A stretch of 37,251 nt of DNA from Pseudomonadota bacterium. Lineage in GTDB: Bacteria > Myxococcota_A > Polyangia > Polyangiales > JAKSBK01. The DNA is taken from NCBI GenBank assembly GCA_022361155.1, contig JAKSBK010000189.1, positions 1 to 37,251 of the forward strand, in the 5' to 3' direction. How positions within the stretch are numbered: the first letter of the stretch is position 1; each line of letters opens with the position of its first letter. The notes below the pieces were generated by a model. It saw nothing but the letters and a program-made list of their open reading frames with translations, was not told the origin of the DNA and searched no databases. The position numbers and the translations under genes are program-made. Positions 1 to 8,372 of this stretch are shown here, piece after piece.

Positions 1-1
1 A

Positions 2-193
2 CCGCTGCCGCCCCTGCAGAGGGGGGACCTGCTCGTTATCAGGGGTGCCGGGGCGTATGGAGCTTCCATGGCGAGCAACTACAATGGGCGCCCACGAGCG
101 CCTGAGGTGATGGTGGAGGCCGACCTGACGCAGCTGATTCGCTCTCGCGAAACCATCGAAGACACGTGGCGCGGCGAGATGTGTTGTACGTGA
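2..193 (+). CDS. lysA: Diaminopimelate decarboxylase, C-terminal fragment
   Basis: This is the last 63 codons of a gene that enters from the left edge and ends at TGA 191-193. The translation carries the LysA C-terminal signature: a GDLL-x-I segment, then [15 protein letters not shown] and an EV-V strand, ending in a RETIED-RGE tail. LysA is a PLP enzyme that decarboxylates meso-diaminopimelate to lysine in the cytoplasm. The Tyr of GAYG and the SNYN segment belong to the C-terminal beta-barrel that completes the active site in this family. The start, PLP lysine and upstream operon lie outside the window. The same reading frame stays open after the stop as far as 406 (see the next entry). Confidence 0.9.
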   Translation, partial: PLPPLQRGDLLVIRGAGAYGASMASNYNGRPRAPEVMVEADLTQLIRSRETIEDTWRGEMCCT

Positions 194-280
194 GCATCCC
201 ATGGTAACCGTTCAGGCTCCTGGAAGTCGGGTTTTCAGGCGGTTTTCTGGGCGAGCGCGCCCGCAGGAATCGCCCGAGGA

Positions 281-406
281 GTGCTGTACGGCTGCGGTTC
301 AGATCAGCTGCAGCGCAGGGCGAGGACGAGGACGAAAGCCGCCCAGAGAGCCGCCTGGGAAGCCGTCGGCGAGGCGAAGATCCCGGTGAACGGCTACATC
401 CCATGA
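281..406 (+). CDS. Possible small ORF between lysA and the GNAT gene
   Basis: A 41-codon frame begins at GTG 281 and ends at TGA 404-406. That stop overlaps the ATG of the acetyltransferase gene in an ATGA arrangement, which is typical of translational coupling. The frame is the same as lysA and is open from the lysA stop onward. Upstream of the GTG it encodes a fairly hydrophobic stretch ending in L-Y-G-C-G, which faintly resembles a lipobox. However, no ATG or clear ribosome binding site supports it, and an Arg interrupts the hydrophobic part. The C-terminal part is Arg/Ala-rich. I do not recognise a family. It may instead be a decayed remnant or chance. Confidence 0.22.
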   Translation: MLYGCGSDQLQRRARTRTKAAQRAAWEAVGEAKIPVNGYIP

Positions 407-858
407 AGACCAGCGTGGAGCGGTTGTGCGACCATCCGGGGTTGGTCTCGCAGGTTGCGGACTGGTTGCTCGGGGAGTGGCCCGGGTTCTTTTCGGTGCG
501 CGATCCCAAGAGCTATCTCGAGGCGCGCCTAGAGCGTCACAAGCTGCCTCTGACGTTGATCGCATTGCGGGGCCAGGAACCCGTCGGCACGGTAGCCCTC
601 AGCCCCAGGAGCTTGCGAGCCTACGCACACCTTTCGCCGTGGATCTCCGGGCTGGTGGTCCGGCGCGGTTATCGCCGTCATGGCATCGGCAGTCAGCTGG
701 TTGCCTCTGCGACCGAGCTGGCCTGGAGCCTGGGCACTCGGCGCCTGTACGTCGCGGCCTGCTACCCGAAGCTATTCGAACGACTCGGCTGGCGTCTCAT
801 TACCAGAGCGCATCATGGCGGCCGGCGTATCGCCGTAATGGGCCTGTCGCAGCGCTGA
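403..858 (+). CDS. GNAT-family N-acetyltransferase
   Basis: The protein is 151 aa with the GNAT fold. A central strand (about residues 50-85) reads as substrate-side beta strands. It is followed by motif A, V-x-x-x-YRRHGIG-x-QL (about 90-102), the acetyl-CoA pyrophosphate-binding loop. A late strand contains L-YVAACYPKLFERLGW, a common GNAT motif B/C region where the Tyr can serve as general acid. These enzymes transfer acetyl from acetyl-CoA to an amine; the acceptor cannot be read from sequence. The length is normal for a stand-alone GNAT. The ATG at 403 overlaps the stop of a possible small ORF. The gene ends just before a hairpin and converges on the DUF2330 gene. Confidence 0.85.
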   Translation: MKTSVERLCDHPGLVSQVADWLLGEWPGFFSVRDPKSYLEARLERHKLPLTLIALRGQEPVGTVALSPRSLRAYAHLSPWISGLVVRRGYRRHGIGSQLVASATELAWSLGTRRLYVAACYPKLFERLGWRLITRAHHGGRRIAVMGLSQR

Positions 859-872
859 GAGCAGCAGCGCTG
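850..872 (+). terminator. Hairpin at the end of the GNAT gene
   Basis: Two copies of the self-complementary octamer CAGCGCTG lie at 850-857 and 865-872, separated by 7 nt, so an 8-bp stem can form. The T-containing stretch TTCTT follows at once. The first arm overlaps the GNAT stop codon. This is hairpin-like but has no long U-run, so termination is only probable. Confidence 0.35.
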
Positions 873-1024
873 TTCTTCGCGCTCTACAGCAGAACCAGGC
901 TCTTGCAGTAACCTGAACCAGCGGTTCCCGCCGAGTCCGCTCGTGGGCCAGCCCATCGACTCCGAGCGGTCCAGCATCAGATGGATCGCCACCGGGGCCG
1001 GCTCGGCCGCGACGAAGCTCCGGG

Positions 1025-2857
1025 TCAACGCCGGCGCCGCAGTCGCAGCCCAACAACCAATCCCAGCACGCCCAGCGTGGCCAGCCAGGCGTTGCCTCCC
1101 GCTCGCGACCCGCCAGGCAGCGCACACGAGCAGCCTTCTTCGCTGCTGGCGCTCGGATCGAGCACGCCCGGCGTGACTATGCCGGCTCCTGCATCTGTGC
1201 CGGCCCCTGCCGTGCCGCCTATGCCAGCTCCTGGTGCGCCGCCGACCGTGCCGGCTCCCGCTCCGCCGGCCACGCCGGCGGCGCCTGTGGGCAGCATCGG
1301 GCTCGTGACGGTGGCGTTGTGGGCGGCCAACGCGGCTGCGATCGCGGCAGTGTTATCCATGACGGTGTTGCCCGCCCCCGTTGTACCCACCTCGAAGATG
1401 CGACGCGCGGCCGGCTGCGTTGCCGTGGGGTCGGGCCACGTGCGGCCCATTCCACGCACCTTGTCGCCTTGCGGTAGGGTGATCTCCCAGGTGCCGCCGC
1501 ACTCGATCACCTGCTCGGCCACGTGGGTGTTCGAGTAGTCCGGCAGGTCCGGATTGAAGTCAAACTCCGGGTCCAGCGTCATCTCGCTTGCCGACATGGT
1601 CGTGTACAAGCGAGTAACGTAGGGACGGCTGCTCAGCAGCCGCTGGGTCTCGATCATCGGCTTGACCACGTCCTCGTACAGCGCGCGAAGCACGTCCGCT
1701 TCGATCACGCTGACCCCGGGCTGACCGATGTAGCAGCGCGGGCATTGCTGGAAGTCCGCGAAGGGAAGGCCGGGAGGCAGCGTAATCCCCTTGCGCAGAG
1801 CATCCTCGTAGCCGTCCCAGGCCCCGTAGACCTGCTGCAGCATGACCAGCATCGCCACGGGGCCCGGATAGTGCTGCGACATGATGCTCTGCCAGGTAGC
1901 CTCGTCGCTCGGGCTGAACACGACTTCGTCGAGGCCACTGGTGGGCGCGGCCAGCTCGGTCACGAAACCCTGCCCATTGGCTTCATCGGCGGCGTCGCTG
2001 ACTACTTCGTTGTAGTTACTGTTCGGGTTGAACCAGTTCAGGCGCGCCTCGTTGAGCTCGAGGGCCTTGTAGTTGGCTGGAATGGCGCGGTTCGCACCAA
2101 CGACCCAGACCATGATGCCCATGTTGTCGTTGGCTGCCACGGCGGTCGGCACGATCGGGATGCTCGCTCGCTCGGCGTTGTAGGTGATGATGATGGGCCG
2201 GATCGAGCCCTCGTTATTGCCCTTGGTCAGCCGGAACGCGAGCAGGTTCATGCCCTTCATGAGGTAGGGAGCCAGCACCCGGGGCCCGATCGCGGTGACG
2301 TCGTAACCGTTATCGGTCAGCCACTTGACCGCCACGTCGGCCGGAGCGTTGGGGTCGACCAGCGAGATGACACTGTAGTCGTAAGGGCCCACCGTGCCCT
2401 GGTCGCGCACGACCACCGGCGGACCGGCCGGTGGTGGGGCTGCAAACCCCGCAGAGCCCCCAACAGCGGCGGGAACCCCGGGGGCTGCGCTGCTCGGACC
2501 GCCGCAGGGCAGCACATTTCGCTGCAGTCGATACAGGGGATTCGACGCCTGCTGCAGCCGCATAAAGGCCTGGTCCGAGGACACGTTCACCTCGGGAACG
2601 CCCGGAACCGGTAGCACCCAAGCAAAGAGCTCGGAGGGCCCTTCGTACAGGATCTGCACCACGGCCGTTAGCGTGCCATCCCCGTTGTCGACGAACATAA
2701 TGCGCTCGGCTGCTTGGTTGACGGGTTGTGCCTGGGAGCAGAACAGACCACCGCACGCCGCGACCGGCTGCGCCAGAGCAGTCAACGTCCCCGCGACCAG
2801 CAGGGCACTACTTCCGGCACGCCAGTTCCACGCTCGGACTCTCCATGCTTGCATCAT
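1025..2857 (-). CDS. DUF2330 surface protein with MYXO-CTERM tail
   Basis: The protein is 610 aa. A signal peptide (Arg-containing start, hydrophobic core about residues 17-33) ends just before the mature start, which holds a CGGLFC motif. That motif is followed by the I-FV-nGDGT-T-VVQI-Y-G and FAWVLPVP segments that define DUF2330. The function of the family is unknown. The last 35 residues read G-C-S-C-A, then a hydrophobic helix, then an Arg-rich end (RLRRRR). This matches the MYXO-CTERM class of C-terminal sorting signals used for surface display after processing at Cys. A Gly/Ala/Pro-rich linker precedes the tail. A GAGG box lies about 9 nt upstream of the ATG at 2857. The gene converges on the GNAT gene and diverges from the GST-like gene across about 250 bp. 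Confidence 0.9.
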   Translation of the reverse strand: MMQAWRVRAWNWRAGSSALLVAGTLTALAQPVAACGGLFCSQAQPVNQAAERIMFVDNGDGTLTAVVQILYEGPSELFAWVLPVPGVPEVNVSSDQAFMRLQQASNPLYRLQRNVLPCGGPSSAAPGVPAAVGGSAGFAAPPPAGPPVVVRDQGTVGPYDYSVISLVDPNAPADVAVKWLTDNGYDVTAIGPRVLAPYLMKGMNLLAFRLTKGNNEGSIRPIIITYNAERASIPIVPTAVAANDNMGIMVWVVGANRAIPANYKALELNEARLNWFNPNSNYNEVVSDAADEANGQGFVTELAAPTSGLDEVVFSPSDEATWQSIMSQHYPGPVAMLVMLQQVYGAWDGYEDALRKGITLPPGLPFADFQQCPRCYIGQPGVSVIEADVLRALYEDVVKPMIETQRLLSSRPYVTRLYTTMSASEMTLDPEFDFNPDLPDYSNTHVAEQVIECGGTWEITLPQGDKVRGMGRTWPDPTATQPAARRIFEVGTTGAGNTVMDNTAAIAAALAAHNATVTSPMLPTGAAGVAGGAGAGTVGGAPGAGIGGTAGAGTDAGAGIVTPGVLDPSASSEEGCSCALPGGSRAGGNAWLATLGVLGLVVGLRLRRRR

Positions 2858-3108
2858 TGTTATGCCTCGTTTTTCCGGACCGGCACCTGCTGGCCTAAAT
2901 CGACTAGTATCACCTCTGCTCGATCGAACGAGAGATCAGCATGATCGCTGACCGCTGACCATGACTTTAGCATACTGAGCTTTATCTCCGATCGCGTGTT
3001 CAACCTCGGCCAGCCGACCTGACCTGAGTTGCTGCGTTGAGTGGCGGCCGTGGGCCTCGAGCATGCGCTCGTCTTGGGCTAGACCGCTGCCAACAGGAGC
3101 ACCAGAGC

Positions 3109-3765
3109 ATGAACGAGTCTGCTCGGCCGCACGTAGTTCACTTCTATGACTCCCGTATTCCGTCGGGCAACGCGTACAAGGTCCACCTGCTGCTGCGCCA
3201 GCTGGAGGCACCTGCCTACGCAACCACGGAGCTCGACCTGCTCGCGAGTCCGTCCGATACCCGCCGCCCGGCGTTCCTGGCCAAGAACCCCAACGGTAGG
3301 ATCCCCACCGTGGAACTGTCAGATGGCAGCCTGTTGCCCGAGTCCAACGCGATCCTCTACTACCTGGCCGAAGGCACGCCGATGCTTCCAGCCTCGCCAC
3401 TCGAGCGCGCGCGGGCTCTAGCCTGGATGTTTTTTGAGCAGTACAGCCACGAGCCCTTTGTGGCCGTGCTCAAGTTCTGGACCTATTGGGGCGGATTGGA
3501 GCACAAGGCGCCCCAGGAGCTAGAGCGGCTGCGAAAGCAAGGTCAGGCCGCGCTCGATGTGATGGAGCAGCATCTCGACAAGCACACTTTCTTTGTTGCA
3601 GAGCACTACTCGGTAGCGGACATCTCCTTGTTTGCGTACACCCAGAGCGCCGAGACGATCGGCTACCGCGTAGGTCCGAGGGTCAAGGCTTGGCTCCAGC
3701 GCGTCGCAGCACGACCCCGCTACATCCCGATCAAGCCCGATCCGCTCGGCAAGATTCCTCGCTAG
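3109..3765 (+). CDS. Glutathione S-transferase-like protein
   Basis: The protein is 218 aa. The N-terminal thioredoxin-like domain (about 1-90) contains the SGNAYKV-LLL-L helix, KNPNGRIPTVEL with its cis-Pro, and the LPESNAILYYLA motif (Glu-Ser binds the glutathione gamma-glutamyl group). The C-terminal all-alpha domain ends with an SVADISLFAY motif, the GST N-cap box. These enzymes usually conjugate or reduce electrophiles with glutathione in the cytosol; the substrate is unknown. I chose ATG 3109 because AGGAGC at 3095-3100 gives a good ribosome binding site; the frame is open from further upstream. The gene converges on the glutaminase gene with a gap of about 43 bp. Confidence 0.88.
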   Translation: MNESARPHVVHFYDSRIPSGNAYKVHLLLRQLEAPAYATTELDLLASPSDTRRPAFLAKNPNGRIPTVELSDGSLLPESNAILYYLAEGTPMLPASPLERARALAWMFFEQYSHEPFVAVLKFWTYWGGLEHKAPQELERLRKQGQAALDVMEQHLDKHTFFVAEHYSVADISLFAYTQSAETIGYRVGPRVKAWLQRVAARPRYIPIKPDPLGKIPR

Positions 3766-3808
3766 TGCCCGTCCCGAAACTCCGGACCGAGCATGGCGCA
3801 GCGCCGGG

Positions 3809-5485
3809 CTACCGCGCGCAGCGCCGGGCTCCGTGGCGTTCGAGGAGGGCGGCGATGTCTGCGTGTCCCTCGCGGTAGGCATCGTCCAGGGGACTGCCGC
3901 CCCATCGATCGCGGGGATTGAGCGAGCCGCCTCGAGCGATCAGGTAGTCGATGACGTGCTTGTGGCGGCCGCAGGTTGCGAGGTGAAGGGCTGTGCGGCC
4001 GTCGTAGTCGCCCGTGTCGATGTCGACGCCCCGGGCCACCAGGCGCCGTACGGCACCGAGGTCGCCCTCGCTGGCCGCCCAACAGAGCTCCGTAACGCCT
4101 TCGCAGCGCAACCGGGACCTCGCAAGGCGCGGGTCCTTGCGTTCGCGAACCGCCCCCACCAGATCGTCGTAGTTGTGGAACTTGAAGGTGCTCACCAGCT
4201 CCCGGAAGAAGTCGACGCCTCGCACGCTGTTTCCTATCTCATCCAGTCGCGGCGACCAGGTACACAGGCCGGCGACGTTGGGGACGGCGGCGTAGACGGC
4301 GCCACCCACACCGCTCTTGCCCGGCATACCGATGGAGAACGCCCACTCGCCAGAGAAATCGTACATGCCGCAGGAAGACATGAGCGACAGGCATTTCCGC
4401 ACGGTGTCCGGCTCGAAGACCCGTTCGCCGGTGGTGGGACAGATGCCGCCGTTGGCAAAGGTAGCCGCCACCACCGACATGGCCTCGGTGGTCATCTCCA
4501 GAGAGCAGCACTGAAAAAAGAACTCCAGCGTCGCCGCCAGGTCCGTCCCGCTCGGGAATGCGCCCTTTTCCCGCATGAAGTAGCCCAGGGCGAAGTTGCG
4601 ATCTGCGGTCTGTCGTTCGGACAGGTAGGTGGGGTTGCTGAACCCCGGCTTTTTGCCGCCGGCGAGCCTGGTCCACACATCGATCACCAAATCGAAGCGA
4701 TCGGCGCTGGTCAAATCGGGACGAATCAGCGAACAGGCCATCACGGCCCCGGCGTTGATCATGGGATTGTGCGGAAGGCCGGCCCTGTTCAAGGTCAGCT
4801 CGTTGAAGCTGTGCCCACTGGGCTCGCGACCGATGTGCTGGTGCACGATCTTCTCTCCGCTGCATTCCAGAGCGATGCAGTAGTTGACAGGCTTGCAGCA
4901 CGATTGCACGCAGAAGTCCATCCTCGCATCGCCCGTGGAGAAGCGCTGGCCGTCTACGGTGCAGATGGCCACCCCATATTGATCGGGATTCACCCTAGCG
5001 AGCTGCGGGATGTAGCTGGCAACCTTGCCGGCTTCGTTACCCTTGGTCTTTTCGTAGAGTGCCGCGATGTCGGCACAGAAGGCTTCGAAGTCGGGAATCA
5101 CCAGATTTCCCTGCAATGCGCGCTCGATCAGCACGATTGCGGGAGCGATGACGGTGCGGAATTCGTCGTACGACATGCGGCCGCGCTGTTTGGCGTTGAC
5201 CGTCACGTTCTCGAGGGCTGCCACGCTTTCCAAAAGGCGGGGGTCATCCGCTAAGAGCCCCATGCTGCAAAGGGCGTTCATGAAAACCTCGACGGCAAGA
5301 GACTCCTCGTCGTCCGCGCGCAACGCATCGAACAGGGCGCGCTCGCGGGCTTGCCTGGCACTCAGGGTCGGTCGTGGCCCCCCGTTCGATCGTGGATCGA
5401 CGCCGGAAGTTCTGGTCCCGCCGCTATCCTGCTTGCGGCCTCTCGTCCGCTTCGCGGCGGACACCTGCGGTTGCGCGTTTGACAT
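3809..5485 (-). CDS. glsA: Glutaminase with animal GLS-like domain order and C-terminal ankyrin repeats
   Basis: The protein is 558 aa and hydrolyses glutamine to glutamate and ammonia. A helical N-terminal domain (about residues 45-140) precedes the serine-dependent beta-lactamase-like core. In that core I see VDGQR-STGD, QSCCKP (SxxK, Ser195/Lys198), EPSG-FN-L, PHNPM-NAGA, SGMYDFSG-like and KSGVGG motifs. The last 90 or so residues are ankyrin repeats (YDGRTALHLA, then RWGGSPLDDA). From recall, this domain order and many motifs match vertebrate kidney-type GLS rather than the short bacterial glutaminases of about 310 aa. I chose ATG 5485 because GGAGGA lies just upstream. The start overlaps the end of amt by 62 nt. 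The gene is the last of the glnII-amt-glutaminase block. Confidence 0.93.
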   Translation of the reverse strand: MSNAQPQVSAAKRTRGRKQDSGGTRTSGVDPRSNGGPRPTLSARQARERALFDALRADDEESLAVEVFMNALCSMGLLADDPRLLESVAALENVTVNAKQRGRMSYDEFRTVIAPAIVLIERALQGNLVIPDFEAFCADIAALYEKTKGNEAGKVASYIPQLARVNPDQYGVAICTVDGQRFSTGDARMDFCVQSCCKPVNYCIALECSGEKIVHQHIGREPSGHSFNELTLNRAGLPHNPMINAGAVMACSLIRPDLTSADRFDLVIDVWTRLAGGKKPGFSNPTYLSERQTADRNFALGYFMREKGAFPSGTDLAATLEFFFQCCSLEMTTEAMSVVAATFANGGICPTTGERVFEPDTVRKCLSLMSSCGMYDFSGEWAFSIGMPGKSGVGGAVYAAVPNVAGLCTWSPRLDEIGNSVRGVDFFRELVSTFKFHNYDDLVGAVRERKDPRLARSRLRCEGVTELCWAASEGDLGAVRRLVARGVDIDTGDYDGRTALHLATCGRHKHVIDYLIARGGSLNPRDRWGGSPLDDAYREGHADIAALLERHGARRCAR

Positions 5486-6812
5486 ACCCGTCTCCTCCCG
5501 TCTTGCGTGGCGCATCTGTTTCGAACGGCAAAGGTGATAGGAGGGCCGGATCGCCACGGTCCATGACGTAACCAGCTTCTCCGTGCTCGCTGGCGTCGAT
5601 GCCAAGCACTTCCTGTTCGGCGGAGGGCCGCAAGGCCATGAACATCTTCATGGCATGCAGAATCACGGCCGTCCCTGCAGCAGCCAGGGCGGCGCTTGCT
5701 GCTACGCCGAGCAGCTGCAGCAGCAGCAATCTCGGGTTTCCGTAGAGGAGGCCGTCGGCGCCGGCCGGGTTGACTCGTGTGGTCGCGAACACGCCGGTCA
5801 GCAGAGCCCCGACGATTCCGCCGATTCCATGGCAGGCAAACACGTCCAGGGTGTCGTCCAGTCGGGTCAGCTTGCGCCGGAACAACTTCATCGCCCGATC
5901 GCTGATGATCACGGCGATCGCGCCGATGGCCAGGGCCGCCATGGGCGTAACGAACCCCGCAGCCGGCGTGATCGCGACCAGACCTACGACGGCAGCGATC
6001 GCAACCCGAACGGCGGAGGGCTTGTCGCCCCGGATGATGTCGCTGGCAACCAGAGCGACCACTGCCGATGCCGAGGACAGCATGGTGGTCACGAAAGCCA
6101 GCGCCGCCAACCCGTCGGCCGCCAGGCTCGAGCCCGCGTTGAAGCCAAACCATCCGAACCAGAGCAAGGCGGCGCCAAGCAGCACGAACGGCACGTTGTG
6201 CGGCCCCGCGGGCGCCGGTTCGTCTCCTCCTCGATGCTCCGCGGCGGCTGCCGGCCGGGCACGCGGCCCTATGACGACGGCCGCCACGAGCGCCGAAATA
6301 CCCGAGCTGATGTGCACCACCGTTCCACCGGCGAAATCAAGCGCGCCAAGCTCGCGGATCCAGCCGCCGCTGCCCCACACCCAGTGTGCCAGCGGATCGT
6401 AGACCAAGAACGCCCACAGCACGATGAACATCGCATACGCCTTGAAACGCATACGGCCGACCACCGCGCCGGAAATCAACGCGGGAGTAATGATGGCGAA
6501 CATCATTTGAAACGCCATGAACGACAGATGTGGCGCCGTGGGAGCGTAGTCGGGGCTTGGTTCGGGCCCAACGCCGTCCAGCCCCGCCCAGGCGAGGCTG
6601 CCGAGCCAAGCAGAGCCGGGGGAGAAGGCCAGGGAATAGCCCACCAGCGACCACTGTAGGGCGATGACACCCAGTGCGATGAAGCACATCTTCATCGTAT
6701 TGAGCACCGCCCGCTCGGGGACGAGCCCCCCGTAGAAGAACGCTAGTCCCGGCGTCATGAGCAAAACCAGCGCGCAGGACGTGAGCAACCACGCGGTATC
6801 GCCTGCATCCAT
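5424..6812 (-). CDS. amt: Ammonium transporter
   Basis: The protein is 462 aa and almost entirely membrane helices, as expected for the 11-helix Amt/Mep family. Visible landmarks are the FFYGGLV motif in helix 1, YDPLAHWVW, the Asp at 160 with GGTVVHISSG (pore His 167), FNAGSSL, and DTLDVFACHGIGGIVGALLTG with the second pore His at 328. The channel brings ammonium/ammonia into the cytoplasm. The C-terminal tail is longer than the conserved GEAGY end and runs into the glutaminase coding region. Start ATG 6812 lies 53 nt after the glnII stop, so the two are probably co-transcribed. No glnB/glnK PII gene is beside it, which is unusual for amt. Confidence 0.95.
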   Translation of the reverse strand: MDAGDTAWLLTSCALVLLMTPGLAFFYGGLVPERAVLNTMKMCFIALGVIALQWSLVGYSLAFSPGSAWLGSLAWAGLDGVGPEPSPDYAPTAPHLSFMAFQMMFAIITPALISGAVVGRMRFKAYAMFIVLWAFLVYDPLAHWVWGSGGWIRELGALDFAGGTVVHISSGISALVAAVVIGPRARPAAAAEHRGGDEPAPAGPHNVPFVLLGAALLWFGWFGFNAGSSLAADGLAALAFVTTMLSSASAVVALVASDIIRGDKPSAVRVAIAAVVGLVAITPAAGFVTPMAALAIGAIAVIISDRAMKLFRRKLTRLDDTLDVFACHGIGGIVGALLTGVFATTRVNPAGADGLLYGNPRLLLLQLLGVAASAALAAAGTAVILHAMKMFMALRPSAEQEVLGIDASEHGEAGYVMDRGDPALLSPLPFETDAPRKTGGDGYVKRATAGVRREADERPQAG

Positions 6813-6865
6813 GGATCGTCGTCCCGTGATCCTGTTTGAACCGGCTCACAAGTGCCTGGCAGCCG

Positions 6866-7933
6866 TCAGGCAGCCAGCTTGCCGACGTCCATTCCGCAGA
6901 CGGTCGTGATGATGGCCGCACAAACCAGGTAGGGATCGCAGTTTGCCCCTGGTCGACGGTCCTCCAGGTAGCCGTGGCCGCGCGCCGCCACTGCGCGCGG
7001 AATCCGCACCGATGCACCACGATCCGCCACGCCGTGGCGGAACTCGCTGATCGCGCAGGTTTCGTGCAGGCCCGTCAGTCGCTCGGCAAGGCCGTGGCCG
7101 TAGAGCTCGATGTGCTCGGCGTGCAGATCCCCGAGACGCGTGACCGCGTCCTCCAGAGCCGCCATGCCGGTTTTGGGATCCCGAGTGGCCTTGGTGGAGA
7201 AGTTGGTATGGGCGCCCGCGCCGTTCCAGTCGCCCTTGACCGGCTTGTTGTCCAGTCGCACCGAGATGCCGAAGTCCTCGCCCAAGCGAGCCAGAAGCCA
7301 GCGCGCGAGCCAAAGGTGGTCGCTCACCGTGAGCGGGTCGGCAGTTTCGCCCTCGAACCCGCGGTGCCCGATTTGAAACTCCCACTGTCCCGGCATGACT
7401 TCTGCGTTGATACCGTAGATCAAGAGGCCCGCTTGAATGCACGCGCGCGCATGGGCCTCCACGAGCTTTCTGCCGTAGACATGGTCGCAGCCGACGCCGC
7501 AATAGAAGGGCCCCTGGGGAGCCGGATAGCCTCCGTCCGGCCAACCCAGAGGATTGCGGCCCGTGAAGAGCGTGTACTCCTGCTCGAAGCCAAACCAGGG
7601 TTCTAGGGCTGCCCCTCCGCTTTCCAGCACTCGGCGGAGCTTCGCGCGCTGATTCGTGGCATGCGGGCTGCCGTCGCCGTTCAGCACCTCGCACATCACG
7701 AGGTAGCAGCCGTCCCCCCGCAACGGATCGGCGGCATGGGCCACCGGCTGCAAGGTAAGATCGGAATCGGCGCCCTTGGCCTGGTAGGTAGACGAGCCGT
7801 CGAAGTTCCATACCGGAAAGCTCCCGACTCCCACGTGCGGCTGGGCCGGTGGTTCGATGAATCGCGTCTTGGACCGCAAGCGTTGTGTCGGTGTCGCTCC
7901 GTCCAGCCAGATGTACTCTGCTTGGCTTGTCAT
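6866..7933 (-). CDS. glnII: Glutamine synthetase type II (eukaryote-like GSII)
   Basis: The protein is 355 aa, the length of GSII and much shorter than the bacterial GSI of about 470 aa. Visible motifs include VWNFDGSST near the N terminus, WFGFEQEYTLF (metal-binding Glu), INAEVMPGQWEFQIG, PVKGDWNGAGAH-NFST (ATP/glutamate site) and EFRHGVADRGASVRIPR. The enzyme joins ammonia and glutamate with ATP to give glutamine. I start at ATG 7933 because GGGGA lies directly upstream; the open frame extends 51 codons further without conserved content. It is the first gene of a minus-strand block with amt and a glutaminase, which suggests local control of glutamine/ammonia balance. I found no convincing sigma-54 -24/-12 promoter upstream. 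Confidence 0.95.
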   Translation of the reverse strand: MTSQAEYIWLDGATPTQRLRSKTRFIEPPAQPHVGVGSFPVWNFDGSSTYQAKGADSDLTLQPVAHAADPLRGDGCYLVMCEVLNGDGSPHATNQRAKLRRVLESGGAALEPWFGFEQEYTLFTGRNPLGWPDGGYPAPQGPFYCGVGCDHVYGRKLVEAHARACIQAGLLIYGINAEVMPGQWEFQIGHRGFEGETADPLTVSDHLWLARWLLARLGEDFGISVRLDNKPVKGDWNGAGAHTNFSTKATRDPKTGMAALEDAVTRLGDLHAEHIELYGHGLAERLTGLHETCAISEFRHGVADRGASVRIPRAVAARGHGYLEDRRPGANCDPYLVCAAIITTVCGMDVGKLAA

Positions 7934-8372
7934 TCCCCTTCGCTCCTTTTTTGGATGCTTCGCCGGCTCGGCGCGTCGACTTGTATCCAATAGACGCCAC
8001 GCCGCCATCCTCGCATTGAGTGCGCTGGACGGTTCTTTTTTGCTAACGCACGTACGCCATTCGTGCCGAAGACTCGCGCTTCCCAACTGCGTGGATCGCA
8101 GATAGACTGCGTTGCCGGAGGGGTTCCAACGAGATGAAGTGCCATGGCATCGAAGGGAGATGCGAACCCAACGGGACCTTCACGCTGTGCAGATCCCGGC
8201 TTCGGTGCACCGCCTTGTGGCCACGCTCGCTGACTCTGGACGTAGGTGTTTCGCTCGTTGTCTCGGCGGAACTTCTGGTCCCGGCACGCGTAGCAGAAGC
8301 AGGGGACTGCGAATTGGAGGCTGCGATGAAGCGACATGCGCTGTTCCGCTGCCGTTGCTGTGGCCGAAGGCC
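7934..8372. other. Non-coding spacer upstream of glnII
   Basis: About 440 bp lie between the divergent glnII start and the next plausible plus-strand gene. The stretch is less GC-rich in places (for example GGTTCTTTTTTGC near 8030-8042) than the flanking genes. The reading frames across it show no coding bias or family motif. It must hold the glnII promoter. I looked for a GG-N10-GC sigma-54 site on the minus strand and saw none that was convincing. Confidence 0.4.

Noticed and set aside
3833-5254. A 473-codon plus-strand frame opposite the glutaminase
   Set aside because: The minus strand encodes a full, motif-rich glutaminase; the plus frame shows no family motif.
7934-8130. A sigma-54 promoter upstream of glnII
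   Set aside because: Several GG and GC pairs occur, but none with the required 10-nt spacing and flanking consensus.
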